From positions 62,001 to 126,000 of the forward strand of contig CAWUKT010000001.1 of the NCBI GenBank assembly GCA_963923035.1: a stretch of DNA of 64,000 nucleotides, given 5' to 3'. The notes beneath the pieces are model-generated. The model saw only the letters and a program-made list of their open reading frames with translations, was not told where the DNA came from and made no database searches. Origin of the DNA: CAWUKT01 sp963923035. GTDB taxonomy: Bacteria > Bacteroidota > Bacteroidia > J057 > JADKCL01. A program made the translations under genes and the position numbers. Numbering within the stretch: position 1 is the first letter of the stretch; the number at the start of each line of letters is the position of its first letter. Of the stretch, positions 51,197 to 59,926 are shown in pieces.

Positions 51197-51882
51197 TTTT
51201 TCCGTATTTCCTTTCCATCCCACCCGAAAAAGTCAGGCTGGCGGGATTGTCTTTGGAATAAGTAATCCTGGTAACGCTTGTCGTAGTCCTTGCGGTACGT
51301 CACCACATCCGCATACCGCCCCCACGCGCCCAACAGGAGTTCACAGACCTCGCGCACGGCGAAGTGGCCGCCGTCCTGGGCCGTGATATAATCCGCCTCC
51401 CCGGCCCCGAGGGTATAGGCGCGGAACAAGGGGCTGCCGCCGCACCGGACCTGCAAGCGCAGGCCGGCCACTTCCGCAATCGGAAGGTCCAGAATATCAT
51501 CAAACGCAAAAGCCACCTCCTCCAACTGAAGTTGGTACTGGAGGCAAAAATGCGTGATGGCAACTTTTTTGTAGAGAAAGCCGGAATAAACGGCGTGGAT
51601 GCGTTCCCGTTCGGCAAATCGAATGGCCGCCGGACTGTTGCCGCCGGTAATGATGGCCGTCGGAGGAATCTTATTTTCCCGCAACCAATAGCCAAAGCGG
51701 AGCATGTTCAGGCCCATGGAATCTGCCTCCGCGAAATCATTCGCGGGCCCTTTCCGGCCGGAGTGAAAGACGCCATCCCAATCAAAGACCAAGGCTTTGA
51801 CCGACAGGGCCCGGCGTTGGAACTCGTCTGGTTCCACCGCAAATACCCCGCCCGCTTCCCGAAATGGCGTGACGAAATCCAT
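51193..51882 (-). CDS. KdsC-like HAD-family phosphatase
   Basis: 229 residues. HAD motif I DWDGVF with nucleophile D34 and acid D36, motif II ITG at 78-80, a Lys in YKKVAIT (about 105), and motif III as FDDILDLP (D128, D129, D132). The C-terminal AQDGGHFAVREVCELLLG matches the KdsC tail. KdsC removes the phosphate from KDO 8-phosphate. An extra 29-residue N-terminal stretch is present. Located 2 bases downstream of the transaldolase-CBS gene and in the kdsA operon, so KDO-8-P phosphatase is the simplest role; a different sugar-acid phosphatase cannot be excluded. Confidence 0.85.
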   Translation of the reverse strand: MDFVTPFREAGGVFAVEPDEFQRRALSVKALVFDWDGVFHSGRKGPANDFAEADSMGLNMLRFGYWLRENKIPPTAIITGGNSPAAIRFAERERIHAVYSGFLYKKVAITHFCLQYQLQLEEVAFAFDDILDLPIAEVAGLRLQVRCGGSPLFRAYTLGAGEADYITAQDGGHFAVREVCELLLGAWGRYADVVTYRKDYDKRYQDYLFQRQSRQPDFFGWDGKEIRKK

Positions 51883-51884
51883 GC

Positions 51885-52910
51885 TTACATCACGTTGAGC
51901 TTCACGAGGTCCTGGATGTCGAGCATGCCAATCGGCTTGCTGGCTTCGTCGGTGACGACCAGGTTGTCAACGCTGACTTCCTTGAACTTGTTGACCGCCT
52001 CGAGGAGGTTGGCGGAGCCCGCAATGGAGTAGGGGAGTTTGAAATCGAGGTCGGCGAGGCTGCGTTCGACGGCGAGCTTGCCTTCCGATTTCAAGAGGCG
52101 ACGGAGGTCTCCGTCGGTCAGGATGCCCACAAGCTGGCCTTCGCTGCCCACGACCGAAGTCGCGCCCACACCGGAGTTGGTCATTTCGACGATGGCGTCG
52201 AGGATGGCCTGGCCCGTGTGAACGGTCGGATTGACATCGCGGATCACCTCGGCGACGGTCATGGTCACCAGCCGGGTATGTTCGACGAACTGGTTTGTGC
52301 CGACGGTGGTGAAATTGTTGCTGGTCAGGTTCTTCATGACCTTCCACGGCACCGTGATGGTGTGGCAGCCAATGTTCAGGGCATTGCGGACGTGCTCGGG
52401 GTAACGGACCGAGGAGAACATGATCTTCGAATTGAATTCGTAATGGTCGACCATATCCACGCATTGCTCGATCAGGGCGATGGCATCGTGGCCCTGGTCC
52501 TGCAAGCGGCCCGCCAGCGGGCAAATATAGGTGGCATCGGCCAGCGCCGCCATATAGGCCTGCTGGAGCGTGTACACGAGGTGGATGTTCACCATGATGC
52601 CCTCGTCGCGGAGGCGGCGACAGGCGATGATGCCCTGGTTCGATACCGGAATCTTGAAGACCGTCCGGTCCTTTTTCAGGCCCATCTCCAATTGGCGCTG
52701 GGCTTCGGCCACGATTTCGTCGGCGTTGTTGCCGAGGGCTTCTACCTGAAGGATCGGAACCATTTCCGCCAATTCCAGGAGCTTGGCGTCGATATCGGTC
52801 ACACCGTGGCGGTGCAGGAAGGTCGGCGTCGTGGTCAGTCCGGCGAGCGTACCAAACTTGAACGCCTCCTCAATTTCTTTGGGATCGACAGAGTCGAGAT
52901 AGAGTTCCAT
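51885..52910 (-). CDS. Transaldolase/F6P-aldolase-like domain fused to KdsD-type CBS domains
   Basis: 341 residues. Residues 1-210 align with fructose-6-phosphate aldolase/transaldolase: MELYLDSVDPKEIEE and LAGLTTTPT, Schiff-base Lys86 in VFKIPVS, R135 in PLAGRLQDQG, and Ser in MFSSVRYPEH. FSA's N28 is Thr28 here and its Y131 is Leu132. From about 220 two CBS motifs follow, the second half strongly like KdsD: GILTDGDLRRLL and a terminal PIGMLDIQDLVKL. The gene sits between kdsA and a kdsC-like gene. Its reaction is unknown; supply or regulation of arabinose 5-phosphate is proposed in the findings. Confidence 0.85.
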   Translation of the reverse strand: MELYLDSVDPKEIEEAFKFGTLAGLTTTPTFLHRHGVTDIDAKLLELAEMVPILQVEALGNNADEIVAEAQRQLEMGLKKDRTVFKIPVSNQGIIACRRLRDEGIMVNIHLVYTLQQAYMAALADATYICPLAGRLQDQGHDAIALIEQCVDMVDHYEFNSKIMFSSVRYPEHVRNALNIGCHTITVPWKVMKNLTSNNFTTVGTNQFVEHTRLVTMTVAEVIRDVNPTVHTGQAILDAIVEMTNSGVGATSVVGSEGQLVGILTDGDLRRLLKSEGKLAVERSLADLDFKLPYSIAGSANLLEAVNKFKEVSVDNLVVTDEASKPIGMLDIQDLVKLNVM

Positions 52911-52914
52911 AGGT

Positions 52915-53748
52915 TTAACCGCGGTATTTTACTTCAAGATTGTGGAATTCAATGAGGGGAAGCAGATAGGCTTCGAGATCGTAAATGCACAGCTGGGAAG
53001 CGGCATCACATTTGGCTTCTTCCGGTTTGGGATGCGTTTCAATGAACACTCCGTCGACTCCGGCTGCCACTCCCGCCCGTCCAATGGTGGGCAGGTATTC
53101 TTTGTTGCCGCCCTTGGGATCGGCACTCGGAATGCCGTAGCGCCGAATGGAATGGGTGATGTCAAATACGACCGGGAATCCGGTCTGGCGCAAGTGGTAG
53201 AAGCTCCGGGGATCGACAACGAGGTCGTTGTAGCCGAAGGTATAGCCCCGCTCCGTCACAATGAGGTTGTCATTGCCGGAATCGATGAACTTCTGGACCG
53301 GCTTCATCATGTTCTCAGGGGCCAGGAACTGGCCGTGCTTGATGTTGACGACCTTGCCGGTCTTGGCGGCTTCGACGGCGAGGGTGCTCTGCATGCACAG
53401 GTAAGCGGGAATCTGAATGACGTCCAGGACTTCCCCGGCCGGAGCAACCTGCTCGGGAAAATGCACGTCCGACAGGACGGGAACCTCAAATTGCTCCTTG
53501 ATTTTTTGGAGAATCCGCAAGCCCTCGTCCAGGCCCGGCCCGGTATAGTATGAGAGCGAGCTGCGGTTGTCCTTCATGAAGGAAGACTTGAAGATGAGGG
53601 GAACGCCGAGCCGGGTCGTCAACTCTTTCAGGTACTCCGCCGTGCGCATCATGATCGCTTCTTCTTCGATCACACAAGGCCCTGAGATCAGGAACAATTG
53701 GTCGGATCCACATTGGATGCCCCCGACCTCTACGATCTTGGTATTCAT
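52915..53748 (-). CDS. kdsA: 2-dehydro-3-deoxyphosphooctonate aldolase
   Basis: 277 residues from ATG 53748 (MNTKIVEVGGIQ); an upstream in-frame ATG at 53805 adds 19 residues less typical of the family. KdsA hallmarks: ISGPCVIEEEAI, FKSSFMKDNRSS, LSDVHFPEQV, NIKHGQFLAPE, LIVTERGYTFGYN, and VFDITHSIR near the C-terminal third. Condenses arabinose 5-phosphate with PEP to give KDO 8-phosphate for lipopolysaccharide. First gene of the operon with the transaldolase-CBS and kdsC-like genes. Confidence 0.95.
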   Translation of the reverse strand: MNTKIVEVGGIQCGSDQLFLISGPCVIEEEAIMMRTAEYLKELTTRLGVPLIFKSSFMKDNRSSLSYYTGPGLDEGLRILQKIKEQFEVPVLSDVHFPEQVAPAGEVLDVIQIPAYLCMQSTLAVEAAKTGKVVNIKHGQFLAPENMMKPVQKFIDSGNDNLIVTERGYTFGYNDLVVDPRSFYHLRQTGFPVVFDITHSIRRYGIPSADPKGGNKEYLPTIGRAGVAAGVDGVFIETHPKPEEAKCDAASQLCIYDLEAYLLPLIEFHNLEVKYRG

Positions 53749-53838
53749 CGCTACAAAGTTAGTGGGTTCGGGGAAACAGGAAAGGAATCCGCGAATAAAT
53801 AACAATTGCCGGGAACCTGAATTCGGGAACCGTTTTTC

Positions 53839-55197
53839 CTACCGATCTCCCTTCATGGCCTTCTCCACATCCGGTGCTTCGAGAAAGTCATCCAGGTCGG
53901 CGGGGCGGGTTTTTTGGAGGAAGATTTTTTGGTAGGCCTCGGCGGTCATGGAGTTGTAATGGAGGGTGCCGGAGACGTATTGGAAGGTTTGGAAGCCATT
54001 GAGGAGGGTGCAGAGGAGAATAAAGCCAATGAATGCCCGGTGGAGCCATTTGATGGGGAAAATGGTATGGCGGAGGCTGGCCATACCGATCGCGAGGATC
54101 GGGAACAGATCAATGTAGACGCGTTGGCCGAAGGAGCCACCGTACCACCAAGCCCACCAGGAGGCGAAGATATAGGTGGAGGTCAGGAAAAAGGCCCAGG
54201 CCGGAATCCGCCATTTCTGGGTATGGCTCCCGAATGAGAACAGACCGATGATGCCCAGGACCATCACGGGCGTATAGAGCAGCCATCCTTTCCGGAAGCT
54301 GAACCACAGGGCCCCGATCTTGGGATCGTCAAAGAAGAAGCCTTCTTCCACGTAGGAATAGAAAATCCAATCGCCGGTCAGGGTCTTCCAGTAGAACAAT
54401 TGGGGCGAGACCACGACCAATACAATGACCGGCCACAACAGGACCTTCGGCAGCTGTTTTTTCCAGAATCCCAATTTTCCTTTGCTCAAATCATACAGAA
54501 CCGGTACCATCCACACGATCAGATGGTTCGGCCGCACCAGGACAATGAGCCCGCCGACCAGTCCCAGCCACAACGCATTGCTCCACTTGGGGTACTCGTG
54601 GAAGCGGATGGTAAGGAACAAAAACAGGCTCATCAGGAAAAACAAGTGGGTATGCGGCATGGGACCCGCGGCCACCGAGTAGTAGAGGAGGTTGGTGGCA
54701 AAAATGAGGGTAAACAGGGTAATGGCAATGGTCCATTCGGTAAAATACCGCCGCAAGACCTTGCGCAGGAACCACATGCCCAGGACCAGGTAAATGATCG
54801 GCCCTATCTGAATCCAGAATTCGTAGGGAGCCGAATAGCCGTCCGCCGGAGCCTCCCCGATGCTCGCCGACAGGTGCCCCATCGCGAAGCTCGGCAGGTA
54901 CATCAGGGCCATGCCCATCGTATATTTCTGCACAAACGCCCCTTCCACCGTCACATGCCCCCACACCTTGTCACTGAAAAATTCATTTCCGTGGGCGTAG
55001 TACATCGTCAGGTCATTGTAGATGAAGGTCGCGGGCAAATAAGCGTAGTACTGGACCACATCTTCCTTCAGGACCTTGTCGTCCCGGACTTGCTGACTGA
55101 CAGAGACGAGGAAAATGAAAAAGAGGCCTGTCCCAAAAATGAAGGTCTTGGCGGGGTTCGCCCAAATCCAGTTCCAACCGCGGCGAAGTAGGGTCAT
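53839..55197 (-). CDS. Polytopic membrane protein, GT39/PMT-like
   Basis: 452 residues with about ten transmembrane helices and a large periplasmic loop after helix 1 (DDKVLKEDVVQYYAYLPATFIYND), whose early Asp/Glu pair fits GT-C glycosyltransferases. The tryptophan-rich ASWWAWWYGGSFGQRVYIDLFP is a notable segment. Its ATG overlaps the stop of the upstream GT2 gene (ATGA), so the two act together, probably GT2 making a polyprenyl-phosphate sugar and this one transferring it. Acceptor unknown. Confidence 0.75.
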   Translation of the reverse strand: MTLLRRGWNWIWANPAKTFIFGTGLFFIFLVSVSQQVRDDKVLKEDVVQYYAYLPATFIYNDLTMYYAHGNEFFSDKVWGHVTVEGAFVQKYTMGMALMYLPSFAMGHLSASIGEAPADGYSAPYEFWIQIGPIIYLVLGMWFLRKVLRRYFTEWTIAITLFTLIFATNLLYYSVAAGPMPHTHLFFLMSLFLFLTIRFHEYPKWSNALWLGLVGGLIVLVRPNHLIVWMVPVLYDLSKGKLGFWKKQLPKVLLWPVIVLVVVSPQLFYWKTLTGDWIFYSYVEEGFFFDDPKIGALWFSFRKGWLLYTPVMVLGIIGLFSFGSHTQKWRIPAWAFFLTSTYIFASWWAWWYGGSFGQRVYIDLFPILAIGMASLRHTIFPIKWLHRAFIGFILLCTLLNGFQTFQYVSGTLHYNSMTAEAYQKIFLQKTRPADLDDFLEAPDVEKAMKGDR

Positions 55198-56153
55198 GCC
55201 TGCTCCTCCTGATCACTTTGTTCGGCCACCACGTAGAGTGGCCGGTTGCGCACATTGGCCCCGATGCGGGCCAGGTACTCGCCGATGATCCCAATCCCGA
55301 TCAGCTGAATGCCGCCCATGAACAAGACCGTCAACATGGTCGACGCCCAGCCACGGACGTATTCTTCCTGGAAGAAGAAGTAGCTGACCAAGGCGTACAG
55401 GGCCAACAAAAAGGCGATTCCCGAGCAGGTAAACCCGAGGAAGGTGACGAAGCGCAAGGGAGCTTCCGAAAAACTCGTGATGCCGTCGAGGGCAAAGCGG
55501 ACCATTTTCCGGTAGGTATAGCTCGTTTTGCCCGCGTGGCGCTCGTCGCGGTCGTATTCGATGGCCGTCTGCCGGAATCCGGTCCAGCTGATCTGGCCCC
55601 GCAGGAACTTGTTTTGCTCGGGCATGGCCTTCAGGACATCGATGACCTTCCGGTCAATGATGCGGAAATCGCCGGTATCGAGTGGAATGTCGATGTGGGT
55701 GAGGCGCGACATGAGCCTGTAAAACCGGCGTGCGGTGGCTTTTTTCAGCCAGGATTCGCCTTTGCGAGTGCGCCGGCGGGCGTATACGACTTCGAATCCT
55801 TCCTGGTGCCGCTGGTACAGGTCGATGATCAGTTCGGGCGGGTCTTGCAGGTCCGCGTCGATGATGACCGCGCTCTGGCCGCGACAGTGGTCGAGGCCGG
55901 CGGTGACGGCAATTTGGTGGCCGAAATTGCGGCTGAGGTCGAGGTAGTGGGTATAGGGATCCGAGGCGGCGCAGTCCCGTAGGAGCACCAGAGACCGGTC
56001 GCGGCTTCCGTCGTTGACGAATACGATTTCGTAGCTCACCTCCATTCCCGAAAGAACTTGGGTGAGGCGTTCGTGGAGGATGGGAATATTGCCCTCCTCG
56101 TTGTGAATGGGTACGATGACCGATATGTCAGGGACGGAATTCACAGTCGGCAT
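55194..56153 (-). CDS. GT2 family polyprenyl-phosphate glycosyltransferase
   Basis: 319 residues. ISVIVPIHNEEGNIP at the start, SAVIIDADLQDPPEL with the DxD-type metal site, and TGDFRIIDRKVIDVL typical of DPM/GtrB-type GT2. Two transmembrane helices at the C-terminus (about 230-300). It attaches a sugar to a lipid-phosphate carrier at the cytoplasmic face. Stop overlaps the next gene's start by four bases. Acceptor sugar likely glucose or mannose; not determinable. Confidence 0.9.
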   Translation of the reverse strand: MPTVNSVPDISVIVPIHNEEGNIPILHERLTQVLSGMEVSYEIVFVNDGSRDRSLVLLRDCAASDPYTHYLDLSRNFGHQIAVTAGLDHCRGQSAVIIDADLQDPPELIIDLYQRHQEGFEVVYARRRTRKGESWLKKATARRFYRLMSRLTHIDIPLDTGDFRIIDRKVIDVLKAMPEQNKFLRGQISWTGFRQTAIEYDRDERHAGKTSYTYRKMVRFALDGITSFSEAPLRFVTFLGFTCSGIAFLLALYALVSYFFFQEEYVRGWASTMLTVLFMGGIQLIGIGIIGEYLARIGANVRNRPLYVVAEQSDQEEQA

Positions 56154-56284
56154 AAAGGTACTTTTTTTCGGGAAAAAGCACTACGGAATGGGGGTGCGGA
56201 AAATCAGGAACAAAATCAGGGGAAAGGCTTGACTTGGAAGCGGGTGCGTTTGAAAAGTGAAGGGGAATGTTGGAAATTGAGACT

Positions 56285-56614
56285 ATGAAACACCTCGATC
56301 CTTTTTCCCGTCGCTTCCTCTCCATGTGTCTGGGGATGGGCTTCGTCTTGCTGTGCGGGGCGGCGTTTTTCCTCTCCGTCCAACCCCTCTTCGCCCAACA
56401 AAGCGCTGAACCACCCCATTTGGAAAATGTCACCCTGCCCGCCACGGGCCCCTTTCAAATTGATTTGGCGGTAGAATCCACCGGTTCCGGCGTGGAATAC
56501 CGGGCCGTGGTCCTCAATACGCGGACTGCGACCAGCCGCTACTACCACTTCAATCCCCTCGAACGCCAATGGGAGCTCCATCCCCGCCAAATCCCGACCG
56601 AATCATTTGAATAA
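56285..56614 (+). CDS. Small exported protein upstream of the LD-carboxypeptidase
   Basis: 109 residues from ATG 56285. Hydrophobic N-terminus (MCLGMGFVLLCGAAFFLSVQPLFAQ) acts as signal peptide, and the remaining 70 residues form a small beta-domain (FQIDLAVESTGSGVEYRAVVL). It ends one base before the LD-carboxypeptidase ATG, so probably co-transcribed. No family recognised. Confidence 0.6.
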   Translation: MKHLDPFSRRFLSMCLGMGFVLLCGAAFFLSVQPLFAQQSAEPPHLENVTLPATGPFQIDLAVESTGSGVEYRAVVLNTRTATSRYYHFNPLERQWELHPRQIPTESFE

Positions 56615-56615
56615 C

Positions 56616-57521
56616 ATGATCTATCCCCCTGTTCTGAAGCCCGGTGACCGCATCGGCATCCTGAGTACCGCCCGAAAAATCCGCCCCGACGAAATCGAGG
56701 CGGCCGTCGAGACCTTCCGCGAATGGGGCTTTGAGGTGGTCTTGAGCCCTTTTCTCCATGCCATTGACCACCAATTTGCCGGTACGGATGCCGAGCGCGC
56801 CTCTGATTTGCAATCCATGCTGGACGATCCCAGCCTGAAAGCGATTTTGTGCGCCCGCGGTGGCTATGGCACCCAACGCATCATCGACGGCATCTCTTTC
56901 GAGGGCTTCCAGGAGTATCCCAAGTGGATCATGGGCTTCAGCGACATCACGAGTTTGCTGAGCGCTTGTGATCGTTTGGGCGTGGCGTCGATTCACGGTC
57001 CGATGGGCCTGAGTTGGGATGGGAAAACGTCGAACGAGGCGAGCCGGGCGGCTTTGGGGCGGGTGCTTCGCGGAGAGCAACCCACCTATGAATGGGAAAC
57101 GTATCCCTTGAACCGGCCGGGGACGGCCCGGTCTCGGGTAGTCGGAGGCAATTTGTCGATTGTCCACTGCAATCTGGGAACGGCGACGGAGACAAATACA
57201 AAGGGAACCTTGTTGTTCTTGGAGGACCTCGATGAGTACCTGTACCATTTGGACCGCATGATGCTCCATTTGCGCCGCGCGGGCCAATTGAAGGACCTGG
57301 CCGGCCTGATCATCGGCGGCATGACCGACATGAATGACAATGCGACCTCCTTCGGCCGTACGGCCGAAGAAATCATCCTGGAAGCCGTCCGGGACTACGA
57401 TTATCCCGTCGCCTTCGGCTTTCCGGCGGGCCACCAGCCCGACAACTTTCCGCTGATCATCGGCGGCGAAGCCCAATTTGAGGTGGGAACCGAACTTTGC
57501 TCGCTGAAATTTGTCAGGTAG
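56616..57521 (+). CDS. LD-carboxypeptidase (S66 family)
   Basis: 301 residues from ATG 56616 (MIYPPVLKPGDRIGIL). The S66 catalytic Ser is S109 in IMGFSDITSLL, with ARGGYGTQRII shortly before. The Glu and His of the S66 triad are expected in LEDLDEYLYHLDRM and AGHQPDNFPLIIG. Enzymes of this family remove the terminal D-Ala from the tetrapeptide in peptidoglycan recycling in the cytoplasm. Followed directly by mnmD (0-base gap). Confidence 0.93.
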   Translation: MIYPPVLKPGDRIGILSTARKIRPDEIEAAVETFREWGFEVVLSPFLHAIDHQFAGTDAERASDLQSMLDDPSLKAILCARGGYGTQRIIDGISFEGFQEYPKWIMGFSDITSLLSACDRLGVASIHGPMGLSWDGKTSNEASRAALGRVLRGEQPTYEWETYPLNRPGTARSRVVGGNLSIVHCNLGTATETNTKGTLLFLEDLDEYLYHLDRMMLHLRRAGQLKDLAGLIIGGMTDMNDNATSFGRTAEEIILEAVRDYDYPVAFGFPAGHQPDNFPLIIGGEAQFEVGTELCSLKFVR

Positions 57522-58190
57522 ATGATGGAAACACGACACCTGGTAGAAACGGGCGACGGGAGCCATTCCCTGTACGTGCCCGCCCTCGACGAGCAGTACC
57601 ATTCCCGCCACGGCGCCTACAACGAATCGCAGCATGTCTTCATTGAGATGGGCTTGCAGGCGGTGGATCCGGTTCGGGAACCTCTACGGATTTTGGAAAT
57701 CGGATTTGGGACGGGATTGAATGCGTTGCTGACTTTGGCGGCGACGGAGCGCAAGATTGAGTATATCGGTGTGGAAGCCTATCCCTTGGCGTGGGAGGAG
57801 GCGGAAAAGTTGAACTATCCAGAATTGGTGGGGGGAGAGAATGCGGAGAAATGGTTCGAATGGCTGCACCAGAGTCCTTGGGAAGTACCTGTCAACGCTT
57901 CCAATCGCCCCTTTTCATTGACCAAACACCAGGCTGATTTCTTTGAATTTGAATTGGAGGGGCCGGTGGACCTGGTCTATTTCGACGCTTTCGCGCCGAA
58001 CAAGCAGCCGGAACTGTGGACTGAGGCCATGTTCCAGCGCATGGCGGATTTCATGGCGCCCGGCGCCGTCCTGACGACCTACTGCGCCAAGGGCGCGGTC
58101 AGGCGTGCGATGCAATCGGTGGGGCTCGAAGTCGAGCGTTTGCCGGGGCCTCCCGGCAAGCGGGAGATGTTGCGGGCGACGCAGGTATAA
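57522..58190 (+). CDS. mnmD: tRNA (mnm5s2U34) methyltransferase, stand-alone MnmD
   Basis: 222 residues. SAM-binding ILEIGFGTGLNALLT near 55, acidic IEYIGVEAYPL, the DUF752 hallmark YFDAFAPNKQPELWTEAMF and TTYCAKGAVRRAMQ, ending with LPGPPGKREMLRA. It transfers methyl groups onto nm5s2U34 in tRNA, the last step of the mnm5s2U pathway. The FAD-dependent MnmC oxidase part is not fused, as is usual in this phylum. Starts with no gap after LdcA. Confidence 0.95.
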   Translation: MMETRHLVETGDGSHSLYVPALDEQYHSRHGAYNESQHVFIEMGLQAVDPVREPLRILEIGFGTGLNALLTLAATERKIEYIGVEAYPLAWEEAEKLNYPELVGGENAEKWFEWLHQSPWEVPVNASNRPFSLTKHQADFFEFELEGPVDLVYFDAFAPNKQPELWTEAMFQRMADFMAPGAVLTTYCAKGAVRRAMQSVGLEVERLPGPPGKREMLRATQV

Positions 58191-58261
58191 CAAGGGTTAT
58201 TTGGCCAGGGAAATTGGCCGCGGAGCGCATTTCATCTTTTCTTTCCCTTCTCATCAAAGAA

Positions 58262-58294
58262 AAACCCCCAGCCTCCTCAGAAGGCCGGGGGTTT
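58262..58294. terminator. Intrinsic terminator between mnmD and the converging lipoprotein gene
   Basis: Stem AAACCCCCAGCCT/AGGCCGGGGGTTT with one A/C mismatch and a seven-base loop. A-rich 5' and T-containing 3' flanks on both strands suggest it works for both genes. Confidence 0.7.
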
Positions 58295-58312
58295 GTAAGT
58301 TTTTAATGCTGA

Positions 58313-59233
58313 TTACTCCGCTTGGATATCACTGAGGATAGTTCCAAAGCTCCCGCCTCCATTGCCGTTGTCCTGGCACTGGGAAGAAGAGGTGCATTCA
58401 TCCGGAGGGCAATCCGACTGGGAATCGACCATGATGGAAACCCCCTGGCAAATCGTTTCGGGGCCCAATTTCTCACATTTGTTGTAGTAGCAGGTGACTT
58501 GTCCTCCACCACACTGGGAGTCGTTTTGGCAGGCGTCGCTGGGACAGGCCACATTTTTGGGAACCCGGATGGTAGCGGTGATGCACGATCCCGACATGGA
58601 ACACTGGCGGGGCCGACAGAGCTTGAACTCCGTATCTCCGGCCGAGTTCACCGAGTTGGCGTGGTTGCCGGGGCTACAACTGGCGCCGCCGCTGCACATT
58701 GCTGGTGCCGCCGCCGCAGTGGCATCTGAGATGGCCGGACGGGTGACGCAGGCCCCATTGACGCAGGTGGCCTGCTGGTCGACCCGCACGCCGAGGCTGT
58801 AGGGATGCGTCGCATCGGCCACGGTGGCGACCAGGACGAAGTCGGCGTTCTGGTAAAACGGCTTCACCGAGGCGGGGACCCGATAGGTGATCCGGGCTCC
58901 GGTGGTCAGGACATTGTGTTCGATGGGCACGAACCAAAACTTGCCTTGGTTGGTGGCCGATTGGTGGACATAGGTCGGGGTTTCCGCGAGTTCCCAGATG
59001 GCCATGGAAGGCATGAGTTCGACAGCATTTTCATCGATGGAACTCCCGATGAATTGCACCATGTGGTTCAACAGGGCCGGGGACGGCGAGCTGGACAATT
59101 GGGGAGCAGGTTGATTTTCTGCAATGGATTCGTCCAGTTCTCTTGAGCAAGAGAGGGAAAGTAATAAGAGCAGGCAGCAGGCGGCTGCCATCAGCGACTG
59201 GGTGAACAGATTTGATTTCGTTGAGGGTTTCAT
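58313..59233 (-). CDS. Cysteine-rich lipoprotein of unknown function
   Basis: 306 residues, lipidated Cys29 (CCLLLLLSLSC). A first beta-domain (VQFIGSSIDENAVELMP, WFVPIEHNVLTTGARITYR) is followed from about 150 by a Cys-rich C-terminal half with paired cysteines (CVNGACVTRP, CRPRQCSMSGSC, CPSDACQNDSQCGG, CYYNKCEKLG, CPPDECTSSSQC). Eighteen or so Cys suggest disulfide-bonded or metal-binding modules. Not recognised. Confidence 0.7.
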   Translation of the reverse strand: MKPSTKSNLFTQSLMAAACCLLLLLSLSCSRELDESIAENQPAPQLSSSPSPALLNHMVQFIGSSIDENAVELMPSMAIWELAETPTYVHQSATNQGKFWFVPIEHNVLTTGARITYRVPASVKPFYQNADFVLVATVADATHPYSLGVRVDQQATCVNGACVTRPAISDATAAAAPAMCSGGASCSPGNHANSVNSAGDTEFKLCRPRQCSMSGSCITATIRVPKNVACPSDACQNDSQCGGGQVTCYYNKCEKLGPETICQGVSIMVDSQSDCPPDECTSSSQCQDNGNGGGSFGTILSDIQAE

Positions 59234-59350
59234 AAAGGTAATTTGATGTGAAAAAAATATGAGGGTGTAAGTGTCAGAAAATGCTTTTGTAGGTTGAGGG
59301 GAGAGTTGGTTGGGGGAAAATAAATGGGGGAGATTGGAGGGAATATCAGG

Positions 59351-59926
59351 TTAAGTAAGCTGTTTGAACTGTTTATCCATGAACTTCCCCAAGTTTGTTT
59401 TCAGGTCCCAAACCAATTGGACGTAGTCCATGACGTGGCTTTCCCGATTTGATGGGATCAGGCGGATCAGGTGATGCTGGTTCGAGAAATCGATGGGGCC
59501 TTGTTGCCAGAAGGGCCACCACTGGCCTTTGTCCTGCTTGAACTGTTTGGCGATCTCGTGACTTCGAAGCGCCTTTCGTAATTCATCCTTCTTGGGAATT
59601 CCACTGTTCTGTTGGATCCAAACCCCGTAATTGCAGTATTGGTGAAGCGGCTCACATCCAATGCACAGCGCCAGGCGATCATTGTAGGTCCAGTTATTCC
59701 GAAACAGTTGTAGGCCCCAGTAATTGGAAAATGGGCTGTGGGAATTATACTGTACCTTCCACTCAGTCCCTTCGCATTTCTCCTCCAATTCTTTTTTCAC
59801 TTCCTGCCAGAAATCCCGAATCAATTGTTTCCGAATCGAATCAAACTGGTCCATGATCCGAAGCATGTTCCGAAAGTTCTCCTCCTGGGTCAGGAACTTG
59901 TACATTTCTGTTTCGTAAGCGTTCAT
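59351..59926 (-). pseudogene. C-terminal part of a PDDEXK_4 nuclease, or separate gene
   Basis: 191 residues, in the same frame as the nuclease upstream and separated from it only by TAA at 59929-59927, directly followed by this ATG. The content (FLTQEENFRNMLRIMDQFDSI, then EWKVQYNSHSPFSNYWGLQLF) matches what full-length proteins of this nuclease family carry after the nuclease domain. So the two are probably one gene with a nonsense codon, though reinitiation at TAAATG could still make both products. Confidence 0.6.
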
